DNA from: Candidatus Sericytochromatia bacterium
Lineage (GTDB): Bacteria > Cyanobacteriota > Sericytochromatia > S15B-MN24 > JAQBPE01
DNA length: 35,244 nucleotides
Direction of reading: 5' to 3'
NCBI GenBank assembly: GCA_035285325.1
Contig: JAYKJB010000015.1
Span: 1-35,244 of the forward strand
The first letter of the stretch is position 1; each line of letters begins with the position of its first letter. The notes below the pieces were generated by a model. The model worked only from the letters and a program-made list of their open reading frames with translations, did no database searches and had not been told where the DNA came from. The position numbers were made by a program, and so were the translations under genes. Shown here piece after piece: positions 1 through 8,023 of the stretch.

Positions 1-1
1 G

Positions 2-625
2 CTGAGCGGCTGCGGCCAGGGGGGGAGCTCCATCGCCGCACGAGCCGTTGCCCCGCAGACCGCCACGATGCGGGCCGAAAGCACGGAGCGGGCCCAAGCC
101 GATGAGCCAGGCTGGCTGGCTGGAGGCCCCCGGGAGGACCTCGGGCATTTTTTCAGGGTCGATGACACGCTGTATCGCGGTCAGCAGCCAACGGACAAAG
201 GTCTGGCCCAACTCAAGGACCTGGGCATTCGCCACGTGGTCTACCTTCATTTCAATCAGAAGCAGGCCGTCCACGAACGGCAGGTCGTCGAGAGCTTGGG
301 CATGCGCTTCACACACATCCCGATGAGCTGGTTGACGCCGCCCAAACCCCAGCAGATCGACACCTGGCTCAAACTGACCTTGGACCCCACGACCGGCCCG
401 GTGTTCGTCCACTGCCAGCACGGCCGCGATCGCACGGGGGCCATGGTGGGTATCTACCGCATCGCCCACGACAAGTGGACGTTTGAGAAAGCGTATGCGG
501 AAATGAAGGAGAAGGGCTTTCGCACCTTCTTTCTGGGCCTCTCCTACGGGGTGAAACGCTATGCCAAGGCGAACGGGGCGACGGACACGGCCTACACGGA
601 TGCCGAAATGGCGCTCGGATTCTGA
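2..625 (+). CDS. Secreted dual-specificity/tyrosine phosphatase-like lipoprotein (5' partial)
   Basis: Cysteine-based protein phosphatase of the dual-specificity/tyrosine type. The P-loop HCQHGRDRTG is present (catalytic Cys codon 413-415, CX5R followed by TG), as is the family's N-terminal stretch DDTLYRGQQP, which leads into a strand-helix with LGIRHVVYL. A start at ATG 68 would give 185 residues, but the frame is open to the window edge and reads LSGC at positions 2-13. This is a good lipobox followed by a flexible Gly/Ser/Ala linker. I therefore think the gene begins upstream of the window and encodes a lipoprotein whose phosphatase domain sits outside the cytoplasm. The substrate cannot be told from sequence. 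The 3' end overlaps or abuts the msrA frame, so the two are probably co-transcribed. Phosphatase family: confident. Lipoprotein status: likely. Confidence 0.85.
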   Translation: MSGCGQGGSSIAARAVAPQTATMRAESTERAQADEPGWLAGGPREDLGHFFRVDDTLYRGQQPTDKGLAQLKDLGIRHVVYLHFNQKQAVHERQVVESLGMRFTHIPMSWLTPPKPQQIDTWLKLTLDPTTGPVFVHCQHGRDRTGAMVGIYRIAHDKWTFEKAYAEMKEKGFRTFFLGLSYGVKRYAKANGATDTAYTDAEMALGF

Positions 626-1361
626 GGGGCCTGACGAAACCGGCTCGGAAGGTCCCGTCTTCGTTCCCCGCACGGCGGTCACGGTGCGGGCTGCCCTGTC
701 CTTGCTCCTGCTGATGGGCGTCTGGGTGGCCCTGACTCGCCTGGGCCCGGCCAAAGGAGAGGCGCCTACGGCCGGCCCATCCGCTCCTGCGGCCAAGTCC
801 GCTCCAGGGTTTCAAGAGGCTTATCTGGGAGGAGGCTGCTTCTGGTGCGTCGAAGCAGCCTTGGAGCAACTCGCCGGCGTGGGTGACGTGGAAAGCGGCT
901 ACGCCGGCGGCCACCTGGCGGCGCCTGGCTATGCCGAGGTCTGCACGGGCCAGACCGGCCACGCGGAAGTGGTGAGAGTCCCCTTCGACCCGAAGGTGAT
1001 CCCCTACGAGACTTTGCTGGACGCCTTCCTGCTGGTGCACGACCCCACCAGTCGGGACCGCCAAGGAGCCGATGTCGGCAGCCAGTACCGGTCGATCATC
1101 CTGGTGCGAGACCAAGCAGAACGGAAGCGCGCGGAAGCCGTCCTCCGAGGGGCTCAGGCCCGATTTCCGCGTCCCATCGTGACCGAGGTGGCGGTTTTGA
1201 AGCGGTTCTGGCCCGCCGAAGCGGAGCACCAGGACTACTTTCAAAAGCATCCTGAGCTGCCCTACTGCGCGGGGGTGATCGCCCCCAAGCTGGAAAAACT
1301 GCGCAAGGCCAGGCCCCAGGCCATCAAGACGCCACCGACGGCGGGTGCATCTCGTCCGTGA
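600..1361 (+). CDS. msrA: Peptide methionine sulfoxide reductase MsrA, exported
   Basis: Reduces the S-epimer of methionine sulfoxide in oxidised proteins. The catalytic motif GGCFWC is seen (codons near 835-850), followed by SGYAGG, TGHAEVV, GSQYRS and AEHQDYF. A C-terminal PYC then VIAPKL supplies a resolving cysteine, so the domain is complete. In front of it lies a hydrophobic segment (ALSLLLLMGVWVAL) and an Ala/Pro-rich linker. The enzyme therefore appears to be exported or membrane-anchored and to act in the envelope. The start is uncertain: ATG 561 and ATG 600 overlap the phosphatase gene, and GTG 684 lies just before the hydrophobic segment. None has a convincing Shine-Dalgarno, so coupling to the upstream gene is plausible. 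The stop is 3 bp from the stop of the convergent FNR gene. Confidence 0.93.
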   Translation: MPKWRSDSEGPDETGSEGPVFVPRTAVTVRAALSLLLLMGVWVALTRLGPAKGEAPTAGPSAPAAKSAPGFQEAYLGGGCFWCVEAALEQLAGVGDVESGYAGGHLAAPGYAEVCTGQTGHAEVVRVPFDPKVIPYETLLDAFLLVHDPTSRDRQGADVGSQYRSIILVRDQAERKRAEAVLRGAQARFPRPIVTEVAVLKRFWPAEAEHQDYFQKHPELPYCAGVIAPKLEKLRKARPQAIKTPPTAGASRP

Positions 1362-1364
1362 GCG

Positions 1365-2231
1365 TCAGTAGGTGTCGACCAGCCAGCGCTTCGCCCGCAC
1401 GAGCGCGGGCTTGAGAGCAGCGAAGTCCTGGCCTGAGGGGGACAACAGACGCTGAAAAGCCGCCTCGACCCCAGTTTCCATGCCCTTCAGTCCGCACTGG
1501 TAGACCGTGAGATGACGCGCCTCCAGCCAGGGCAGCACCCGCTCGGCCAGTTCAGCCAGGCGATCGCCGACATACATTCGCCCCCCGTCCGCATTGGTCT
1601 GTTCACGCGAGATCGCCAGGGCAAAGCGATCATCCGGCCCGTCGAGCAAGGCGCGCAACTCGTCGGCATAGAGCAGGTCTGCCGAGGTCCGCACGCCAAA
1701 GACGAGCAAGGCAGGCCCTCGTTCAGACTGACGACCACGCTGATGCAGAAATGCCCGGAAAGGCGCGATACCAGTCCCTGTGGCCACCATCAACACCGGC
1801 GCAGTCGGATCCTCCGGCAGCAGAAAGTGTTTCCCGATCGGGCCGCAAATCCGCACGCGGTCCCCCGGCACCAGATCGTTCAGGTAGTTGGAGCACAGGC
1901 CGCGCACCGTCTCCCCCGCCTCGTTCTGGTAAATCGTACGCTTGACACACAGGCTGACGGTTCGGCCGCTGGCGTCATCCCCGGCCCGCGCGGAGGCGAT
2001 CGAGTAGAGCCGCAGGCGATGGGGTTTTCCCGCGGCATCTGCCCCAGGGGGGATCACCCCGATGGACTGTCCCTCCAGGTAGCGCAACCCACTCTCTCCC
2101 AGGTCGAAGACGAGGTGGCGAACGTCCTCGGAACTGTCCGGCGTCAAGGCACGGTTTTCAAGCACCAACGCCTCGTAGGGAGTGCTCGGTTTGACCAGGT
2201 TCAACGGGATGTCTACGGTGGGGGAGGACAT
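1365..2231 (-). CDS. petH: Ferredoxin-NADP+ reductase, plant/cyanobacterial type
   Basis: FAD enzyme moving electrons between NADP(H) and ferredoxin or flavodoxin. The motifs of the plant-type family appear in order: RLRLYSIAS (FAD), GLCSNYL (FAD phosphate), VATGTGIAPFRAFL (NADP), VFGVRTSADLLYADE, YQCGLKGME and a C-terminal Tyr in WLVDTY that would stack on the flavin. At 288 residues it is a bare FNR without the CpcD-like or transmembrane N-terminal extension of many cyanobacterial PetH proteins. The ATG at 2231 is chosen because AAAGGAG lies six bases before it; a GTG three bases upstream is in frame but too close. The gene diverges from the PRMT-like methyltransferase. No photosynthesis gene is in view, so a role in feeding reduced ferredoxin to biosynthesis or Fe-S assembly is an inference. 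The symbol follows the family. Confidence 0.92.
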   Translation of the reverse strand: MSSPTVDIPLNLVKPSTPYEALVLENRALTPDSSEDVRHLVFDLGESGLRYLEGQSIGVIPPGADAAGKPHRLRLYSIASARAGDDASGRTVSLCVKRTIYQNEAGETVRGLCSNYLNDLVPGDRVRICGPIGKHFLLPEDPTAPVLMVATGTGIAPFRAFLHQRGRQSERGPALLVFGVRTSADLLYADELRALLDGPDDRFALAISREQTNADGGRMYVGDRLAELAERVLPWLEARHLTVYQCGLKGMETGVEAAFQRLLSPSGQDFAALKPALVRAKRWLVDTY

Positions 2232-2366
2232 CACTTACTCCTTTCGGGTAGATACAGGATAGCACGCTGTCAGCCCCCAGGGACCGTCGTGTCCTGGCGC
2301 TTGAAAACGGTGGTTCCGCTTTCCATCGGCGCGTCCGCCTGGGCGCTCCGCCCTCGAGGTCCTACG

Positions 2367-3281
2367 GTGAGCTTTCCGGACCTGGGCCGTATTCCGCAAC
2401 CTTATCATCACATGATGCTGTCGAATGGGCGCCGGATGGCGGCCTTCAGACACGCCATCGCGCGGACCGTTCGCCCCGGCGACCGGGTCATCGAAGCCGG
2501 CACGGGCTCGGGCATCCTATCGGCCCTGGCCGTGCGGGCCGGCGCGGAGCACGTCTGGGCACTGGAAAGGGACCCGGAGATGGCCGCGGTGGCCCGTCGC
2601 ACGATGCAATTGAATGGACTCTCCGAGCGCGTCAGCGTGGTGGAGGGACCGGCAGAAGCGTTTGACTGCCCGGAACGTCCTGATGTGGTGATCTGTGAGA
2701 TGCTCCACGTCGGGCTGGTCAACGAACAGCAAGTTCCGGTGATGCGGGCTTTACTCGCACGTCACGGGCATCCCGGGCTGCGCATCATTCCCCACGCCGC
2801 GGTCAGTGCGCTGCAGCTGATGGCGGTGGATGACCATTACGAAGGCTTCCGGATTCCCCTGATCCGCTCCTCCCATCCCTACGTGGAGGACCCGCGCCTT
2901 GCCGCGGTGTCAGAGCCCGTCACCTACTGGGTCTGCTTGATGCAGGAGGCCGCCCCCGAGATCGACGTGTGCGTGCCCTTGGAGGCCGCTTGCGACGCCA
3001 CCGTCAACGCGGTCAGCCTGATCACCAAGGCGGTGATGACCGAGGCTTTCGACCATCCCGACAACGACTGGTACCTCTTCCAACTCCAGTTGCCGCTTCC
3101 GCCCCGCGAGGTGCAGGCCGGAGAGTCCGTGACGGTTCACCTGTCCTATCGCGCGGGCGCGCCCTTGGAGGCGATCCGGCTCGGCTGGGCTTCCCCCACC
3201 CGGGGCGCGGCCCCGCCTCCATCACCTCAGGCCGACGGGCCCGCGGGCGACGCCCCAGCGCCAAAGTCGCTCAGGTGCTGA
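2367..3281 (+). CDS. PRMT-like class I SAM-dependent methyltransferase
   Basis: Probable protein-arginine-methyltransferase-like enzyme of 304 residues. The N-terminal YHHMMLSNGRRMAAFRHAI matches the region before motif I of PRMTs. Motif I is VIEAGTGSGILS (residues 41-52), and an acidic residue (ALERDPEM) follows strand 2. The segment PDVVICEMLHVGLVNE contains two glutamates, E111 and E120, with the nine-residue spacing of the PRMT 'double-E' loop. The C-terminal half looks like a beta-rich barrel with a Pro/Ala tail, also as in PRMTs. GTG 2367 is chosen because GAGGT lies six bases upstream; the frame stays open further upstream, but that part is antisense to FNR. The last 11 bp overlap the end of the A-type carrier gene on the other strand. 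The substrate is unknown. Methyltransferase: confident. Arginine specificity: inferred. Confidence 0.85.
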   Translation: MSFPDLGRIPQPYHHMMLSNGRRMAAFRHAIARTVRPGDRVIEAGTGSGILSALAVRAGAEHVWALERDPEMAAVARRTMQLNGLSERVSVVEGPAEAFDCPERPDVVICEMLHVGLVNEQQVPVMRALLARHGHPGLRIIPHAAVSALQLMAVDDHYEGFRIPLIRSSHPYVEDPRLAAVSEPVTYWVCLMQEAAPEIDVCVPLEAACDATVNAVSLITKAVMTEAFDHPDNDWYLFQLQLPLPPREVQAGESVTVHLSYRAGAPLEAIRLGWASPTRGAAPPPSPQADGPAGDAPAPKSLRC

Positions 3282-3630
3282 AGCTCTCGCCGCAACCGCA
3301 GCTGGTCTTGGCGTTGGGATTGCGGAACTTGAAGCCCGCATTCATCAGATCGTCGTCATAGTCGATTTCCATGCCGGCCAGGTACAGGGCACTCTTCATA
3401 TCCACGATCACCTTGACCCCCCCTTCGGCCGGGATCAGCTTGTCGGCCGGTCCCGCCTCGGCGGCCACGTCAAGCTTGTACGACATTCCGGAGCAGCCCC
3501 CGCCGGCCACGGCCACTCGCAGGTAGGCGTCCGGTTGGCCCTTGCGAGCAAACAGGATCTTGACGTGCTCGGCCGCCCGCGACGTGAGCGTCACCAATGG
3601 TTTGGTCGAGGGCTTGGATTCAGTGGTCAC
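3271..3630 (-). CDS. A-type iron-sulfur carrier protein (SufA/ErpA/IscA-like)
   Basis: Small A-type carrier (HesB/IscA family) that receives Fe-S clusters from the scaffold and passes them to apo-proteins. The 119 residues include the three family cysteines: C46 in GGGCSGM, and C111 and C113 in the C-terminal SCGCGESF. They also include the typical YDDDLMNAGFKFRNPNA stretch. The start is GTG 3630, with a strong AGGAGGAG five bases upstream. It follows the Rrf2 gene by 38 bp on the same strand, so regulator and carrier are probably one transcript, divergent from sufBCDSU. SufA, ErpA and IscA cannot be separated from sequence alone; the neighbourhood favours a SufA role. Its 3' end overlaps the convergent methyltransferase gene by 11 bp. 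Confidence 0.93.
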   Translation of the reverse strand: MTTESKPSTKPLVTLTSRAAEHVKILFARKGQPDAYLRVAVAGGGCSGMSYKLDVAAEAGPADKLIPAEGGVKVIVDMKSALYLAGMEIDYDDDLMNAGFKFRNPNAKTSCGCGESFST

Positions 3631-3668
3631 GGGACTCCTCCTGGTAGGGTGGGAAAATGAATGGGGGA

Positions 3669-4133
3669 TCAGCGAGGTCCAGCCGGGGAAAGGGCGTCGG
3701 AGGCTGGCGGGGGGACCTGGTCAGCCGTGTAGCGGTCGTCCCGCACCAGGTCTGCCAACGTGACAGCATCCAGGCGCGCCAGATAGACCTGCTGGGCAGC
3801 CGAGAAGGCCGATTTCAAGGAACACCCCAGGCGAAAGCAAGCATAATCCTGCGAACCGGTGCAGAGGTTGACCGCCAGCTCCCCCTCGATCGCCTCAACC
3901 ACCTGCTTGAGGGTGATGGCCTGTGCGTCCCGCGCAAGTTCCAGTCCCCCACTTGGCCCCCGACGAGACGTCAACAGGCCCGCCTTGCTCAGCTGGTTGA
4001 TCACCTTGGCCAGAAAAGAGGGCGGAATGCGCTCCTCACGGGCCACATCCGCGGTGTTCACGGTCTCACCCTGCGGTTGTTTGGCCAAGTAAAGCATGGC
4101 CAGGCAAGCATACTCGGTGGCGCGGGTGATCAT
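3669..4133 (-). CDS. Rrf2-family (IscR-like) transcriptional regulator
   Basis: Winged-helix DNA-binding regulator of 154 residues. The N-terminus MITRATEYACLAMLYLA and the recognition region with IPPSFLAKVINQLSKAGLL and RRGPSGGL are classical Rrf2 signatures. Three cysteines, C91, C99 and C104 (CX7CX4C), lie where IscR and NsrR hold their cluster, so a redox or Fe-S sensing role is likely. The frame extends upstream to 4316, but that part has no Rrf2 similarity, and family alignment fixes the start at ATG 4133. A TGGAG lies about 12 bases upstream, which is a weak ribosome site. A Pro/Ala-rich tail of about 20 residues follows the conserved domain. It is divergent from sufB, and the shared upstream region carries repeated TGTCA/TGACA half-sites, which suggests that it controls both directions. 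Confidence 0.93.
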   Translation of the reverse strand: MITRATEYACLAMLYLAKQPQGETVNTADVAREERIPPSFLAKVINQLSKAGLLTSRRGPSGGLELARDAQAITLKQVVEAIEGELAVNLCTGSQDYACFRLGCSLKSAFSAAQQVYLARLDAVTLADLVRDDRYTADQVPPPASDALSPAGPR

Positions 4134-4266
4134 GGGGAGGCGTGACTCCAATCTGGTATCGGCGGGCGTCAATCGCCGGATGACACCCCGCAATGTTAGA
4201 ATGGCCTGAACCGCGTTGACCAGTCGAACGGCCCCCCACTGGAGAGGGAATCCTCTCGCCGCCGGG

Positions 4267-4289
4267 TGTTCGGGCCGCCAGCCCGAACA
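4267..4289. repeat. Perfect 9-bp inverted repeat (hairpin) in the suf/rrf2 control region
   Basis: Arms TGTTCGGGC (4267-4275) and GCCCGAACA (4281-4289) are exact reverse complements separated by CGCCA. No T-run follows on either strand, so it is not a standard terminator. On the minus strand it would lie in the rrf2 leader; on the plus strand it lies about 180 bp upstream of sufB. It could be a DNA operator or an RNA element. Confidence 0.6.
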
Positions 4290-4359
4290 TCTGGGAATCG
4301 AGTCCAGGCTCGTCAAAAGGTCCGACCCGTGCGATCTGGCAAGGGATTGCCCCAGAGCG

Positions 4360-4416
4360 TGTCAGCCGTCGCCGTCTGACATGCTGTCATCATAACGGAT
4401 CGACGCCCTGGTGACA
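4360..4416. promoter_or_regulatory. Candidate Rrf2/IscR-like operator cluster upstream of sufB
   Basis: TGTCAG (4360-4365) and CTGACA (4376-4381) form a 6-bp-arm inverted repeat with a 10-bp spacer. The second arm also pairs with TGTCA at 4385-4389 (TGACA-TGC-TGTCA). A further TGACA lies at 4412-4416. Rrf2 proteins bind dyad sites near their own and their target promoters, so this is the best operator candidate. Which protein binds is inferred from position only. Confidence 0.5.
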
Positions 4417-4441
4417 AACGGGACCGGAATTATCCGAAATA

Positions 4442-4450
4442 TGCTATGAT
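4442..4450 (+). promoter_or_regulatory. Extended -10 promoter element for sufB
   Basis: TGC-TATGAT fits the extended -10 consensus TGn-TAtaaT (5 of 6 in the hexamer). No good -35 is found at 16-18 bp, as is usual for extended -10 promoters. Transcription would start near 4457, about 15 bases before the sufB ATG. Confidence 0.5.
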
Positions 4451-4471
4451 GCGAATCAGAGGTCGTATCGA

Positions 4472-5908
4472 ATGAGCACCCAGGTCGAAAAAGTCATCAA
4501 CCGCCCCTACGAAGCGGGTTTCGTCACTCCCATCGAGTCGGAACGCTTCGCCAAAGGGCTCAATGAAGACGTGGTCCGCCGCATCTCGGAAAAGAAGGGC
4601 GAGCCTGAGTGGTTGCTGAACTTCCGCTTGAAGGCATTTCGTCACTGGCTGTCGATGGAAGAACCCCACTGGGCCCACGCGGATTACCCGGCCATCGACT
4701 ACCAAGATATCGTCTATTACTCGGCGCCGAAGCAGAAGAAAAAGCTCGGTTCAATGGACGAGGTCGACCCGGAGCTGGTTCGGACCTTCGAGAAACTCGG
4801 CATTCCCCTGCACGAGCAGAAGATGCTCGCCAATGTGGCCGTGGACGTCGTCTTCGACAGCGTCTCGGTCACCACGACCTTCAAGGACAAGCTGAAGGCC
4901 GCCGGGGTGATTTTCTGTTCCTTTTCTGAGGCCGTGCGCGAATACCCTGACCTGGTCCAGCGGTATCTCGGCACCGTGGTGCCCTACACGGACAACTACT
5001 TTGCCGCCCTCAACTCGGCCGTCTTCTCGGATGGGTCGTTCTGCTTCATTCCCAAGGGCGTGACCTGCCCGATGGAACTGTCTACCTACTTCCGGATCAA
5101 CACGGAGGAAAGCGGCCAGTTCGAACGGACCTTGATCGTCGCCGAGGAGGGCGCCAGTGTCAGCTACCTGGAAGGCTGCACCGCGCCCAAGTTCGACACC
5201 AATCAGCTTCACGCAGCCGTGGTGGAACTGGTCGCCCTCGACGACGCCAATATCAAGTATTCGACCGTGCAAAACTGGTACGCCGGCGACGAGAACGGCG
5301 TGGGGGGCATTTACAATTTCGTCACCAAGCGAGGCCTGTGCAAGGGCAAGCGCGCCAAGATCTCCTGGACCCAGGTCGAGACCGGGTCGGCCATCACGTG
5401 GAAATACCCTAGCTGCGTGCTGATGGGAGAGGAATCGGTCGGAGAATTCTACTCCGTGGCCCTGACCAACCACTGCCAGCAAGCCGACACCGGCACCAAG
5501 ATGGTTCATATCGGCCCGCGCACGCGCTCAACCATCATCAGCAAGGGCATTTCGGCGGGCCGGTCCCGCAACACCTATCGCGGGCTGGTGCAAATGGGGC
5601 CCAAGGCGGCTGGTGCCCGCAACTATTCGCAGTGCGACTCCATGTTGATCGGGCAAGCCTGTGCCGCGGACACCGTGCCCTACATCCGCGTGCAAAACGA
5701 CACAGCGCGCGTCGAGCACGAGGCGACGACCTCGAAAATCGGCGAGGACCAGATGTTCTACTTTGCCCAACGCGGCATCGGCGCGGAAGAGGCGATCGCC
5801 ATGATCATCAACGGATTCTGCAAAGACGTGTTCACCCAACTGCCGATGGAGTTCGCCGTGGAAGCGACGAAATTGCTCGGTTTGAAGCTTGAAAACAGCG
5901 TAGGTTGA
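4472..5908 (+). CDS. sufB: Fe-S cluster assembly scaffold SufB
   Basis: Core scaffold subunit of the SufBCD complex, on which Fe-S clusters are built in the cytoplasm. The 478 residues match the usual SufB length and show the diagnostic stretches [41 protein letters not shown] (C388, the position of the essential cysteine of E. coli SufB) and [19 protein letters not shown]. The start ATG 4472 has AGAGG nine bases upstream. It is the first gene of a seven-gene run, sufB-C-D-S-U-nfu-FAD oxidoreductase. The sufC frame begins at or within its stop codon, so translation is probably coupled. Control is likely through the operator cluster just upstream. Confidence 0.98.
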   Translation: MSTQVEKVINRPYEAGFVTPIESERFAKGLNEDVVRRISEKKGEPEWLLNFRLKAFRHWLSMEEPHWAHADYPAIDYQDIVYYSAPKQKKKLGSMDEVDPELVRTFEKLGIPLHEQKMLANVAVDVVFDSVSVTTTFKDKLKAAGVIFCSFSEAVREYPDLVQRYLGTVVPYTDNYFAALNSAVFSDGSFCFIPKGVTCPMELSTYFRINTEESGQFERTLIVAEEGASVSYLEGCTAPKFDTNQLHAAVVELVALDDANIKYSTVQNWYAGDENGVGGIYNFVTKRGLCKGKRAKISWTQVETGSAITWKYPSCVLMGEESVGEFYSVALTNHCQQADTGTKMVHIGPRTRSTIISKGISAGRSRNTYRGLVQMGPKAAGARNYSQCDSMLIGQACAADTVPYIRVQNDTARVEHEATTSKIGEDQMFYFAQRGIGAEEAIAMIINGFCKDVFTQLPMEFAVEATKLLGLKLENSVG

Positions 5909-5913
5909 CCCCC

Positions 5914-6702
<789 letters not shown>

Positions 6703-6706
6703 GACC

Positions 6707-8023
6707 ATGGCCACCACCACCTCCAGGGAAAGCTGGCTGGGAAACGTGCTGGCGCAAGCCCCCGCACTGGAAGGCACAGGGCCGCTTGCCCGTCTGCGCC
6801 AGCAGGCGGACCAGATCTTGCGCCACGCCGCCCTGCCCTCGCCACGAGACGAAGCCTGGCGATTCACCTCGCTGGCTCCCCTGACCGCCCATGAATACAG
6901 CCGGGTTCAAGCCCCTGGGCAGGTGGAGCACTCGGAGGTGGCCCGCTATCTGTGGCCCGAGGCCGAAGGGTGCCGGCTCACCTTCGTGGATGGTCACTAC
7001 GCCGCCCATCTGAGCAGCCGAGAGCCTGGGGCCTCCCTGACCGTGCGGGCCTTTTCTGAACTGGACGGCGAGGAGTGGGCCGCGATGCTCGGTCGCGTAG
7101 CGCCCACGGACGGCGACGTGATGGCGGCTCTGGCGGCTCGCCACTGCCGGGATGGCGCCCTCGTCCGGATTCCTGCCGACTGGTGCGAGGAACGTCCGAT
7201 CCACCTGCTGTTCATCTCCACCGGCCTGCCCATTCCCAGTCTGATCGCCCCCCGGGTACTGGTCGTGGCCGAATCGGGCTGCCGGGCCACGCTGGTGCAG
7301 GCCTATGTGGCCTTGCAAGAGACAGTTCAGGCCGTGCATGCCGTGACCGAGGTACTGGTGGAAAGAAACGCACGCCTGCATCACCTGCGCGTGCAAAGTG
7401 AAAGTCGACTCGCCACGCATCTGGAAACCTGGGCCGCGCGGCTGGCGCCCTCCGCCCACTACACCCTGAAGCACATCACGCTGGGCGGACGGCTCTCCCG
7501 ACTTGATGTCACCATCGACGGCCAGGGCAACGAGATCGATGCTCACCTGGATGGGCTGGCCTTGCTATCGGGCGACCAGGTGGCCGACGTCCATTCTCGT
7601 CTCATCCACGCTTTTCCGCACGGGCGCAGCCGACAGACCCAGCGCATGATCCTGGACGAGCGCTCTCACGCGATTTTTGCGGGCATGATCAAGGTCTTAC
7701 CGGGGGCCGTGCAGACCGATTCGGCCCAAAGTTCACGCGGACTGCTGCTCTCCCCGCACGCCCGACTGGACACCAAACCCGAGCTGGCGATCGAGGCAGA
7801 TGACGTCAAATGCGCCCACGGGGCCGCGATTGGCCAGCTGGATGCGGATCAGCTCTTCTACCTGCGAGCGCGGGGCATTTCAGAAACCGAGTCTCGCGCG
7901 TTGCTCACGTATGCCTTCGCCTCTGAGGTGCTGGAGGGAGTCGCCATCCCGACCCTGCGCACGCAGTTGCAAGCCGTGATGCTGGGACGCACCACCGCTC
8001 CCAGGCCGAGGCTCACGCCGTGA
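6707..8023 (+). CDS. sufD: Fe-S cluster assembly protein SufD
   Basis: SufB-like partner in the SufBCD complex, needed for iron entry and cluster formation. The 438 residues are divergent in the N-terminal half, as is normal for SufD. The C-terminal beta-helix region is recognisable from AGMIKVLPGAVQTDSAQ, LDTKPELAIEADDVKCAHGA and LFYLRARGI; the His of KCAHG corresponds to a functionally important SufD residue. ATG 6707 lies 4 bp after sufC. The stop TGA overlaps the sufS GTG start (GTGA), so the two are translationally coupled. Confidence 0.96.
   Translation: MATTTSRESWLGNVLAQAPALEGTGPLARLRQQADQILRHAALPSPRDEAWRFTSLAPLTAHEYSRVQAPGQVEHSEVARYLWPEAEGCRLTFVDGHYAAHLSSREPGASLTVRAFSELDGEEWAAMLGRVAPTDGDVMAALAARHCRDGALVRIPADWCEERPIHLLFISTGLPIPSLIAPRVLVVAESGCRATLVQAYVALQETVQAVHAVTEVLVERNARLHHLRVQSESRLATHLETWAARLAPSAHYTLKHITLGGRLSRLDVTIDGQGNEIDAHLDGLALLSGDQVADVHSRLIHAFPHGRSRQTQRMILDERSHAIFAGMIKVLPGAVQTDSAQSSRGLLLSPHARLDTKPELAIEADDVKCAHGAAIGQLDADQLFYLRARGISETESRALLTYAFASEVLEGVAIPTLRTQLQAVMLGRTTAPRPRLTP

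Larger units (their letters stand above)
4134..4471. other. 338-bp divergent control region between rrf2 and sufB
   Basis: No gene is supported here, although an open frame on the minus strand continues into the rrf2 gene. The region holds a 9-bp perfect hairpin (4267-4289), a cluster of TGTCA/TGACA half-sites (4360-4389, with one more at 4412-4416), a 4-bp-arm palindrome CGGA-ATTA-TCCG (4425-4436), an extended -10 (4442-4450) and the sufB ribosome site AGAGG (4458-4462). It is the natural place for autoregulated, divergent control of the Fe-S locus. Confidence 0.7.

Noticed and set aside
1512-2366. Upstream in-frame extension of the PRMT-like gene
   Set aside because: It would be antisense to FNR through most of its length and shows no methyltransferase features; GTG 2367 has its own ribosome site.
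4134-4316. N-terminal extension of the Rrf2 gene
   Set aside because: Rrf2 proteins begin at the MITRATEYA position; the extension has no family match and contains a hairpin.
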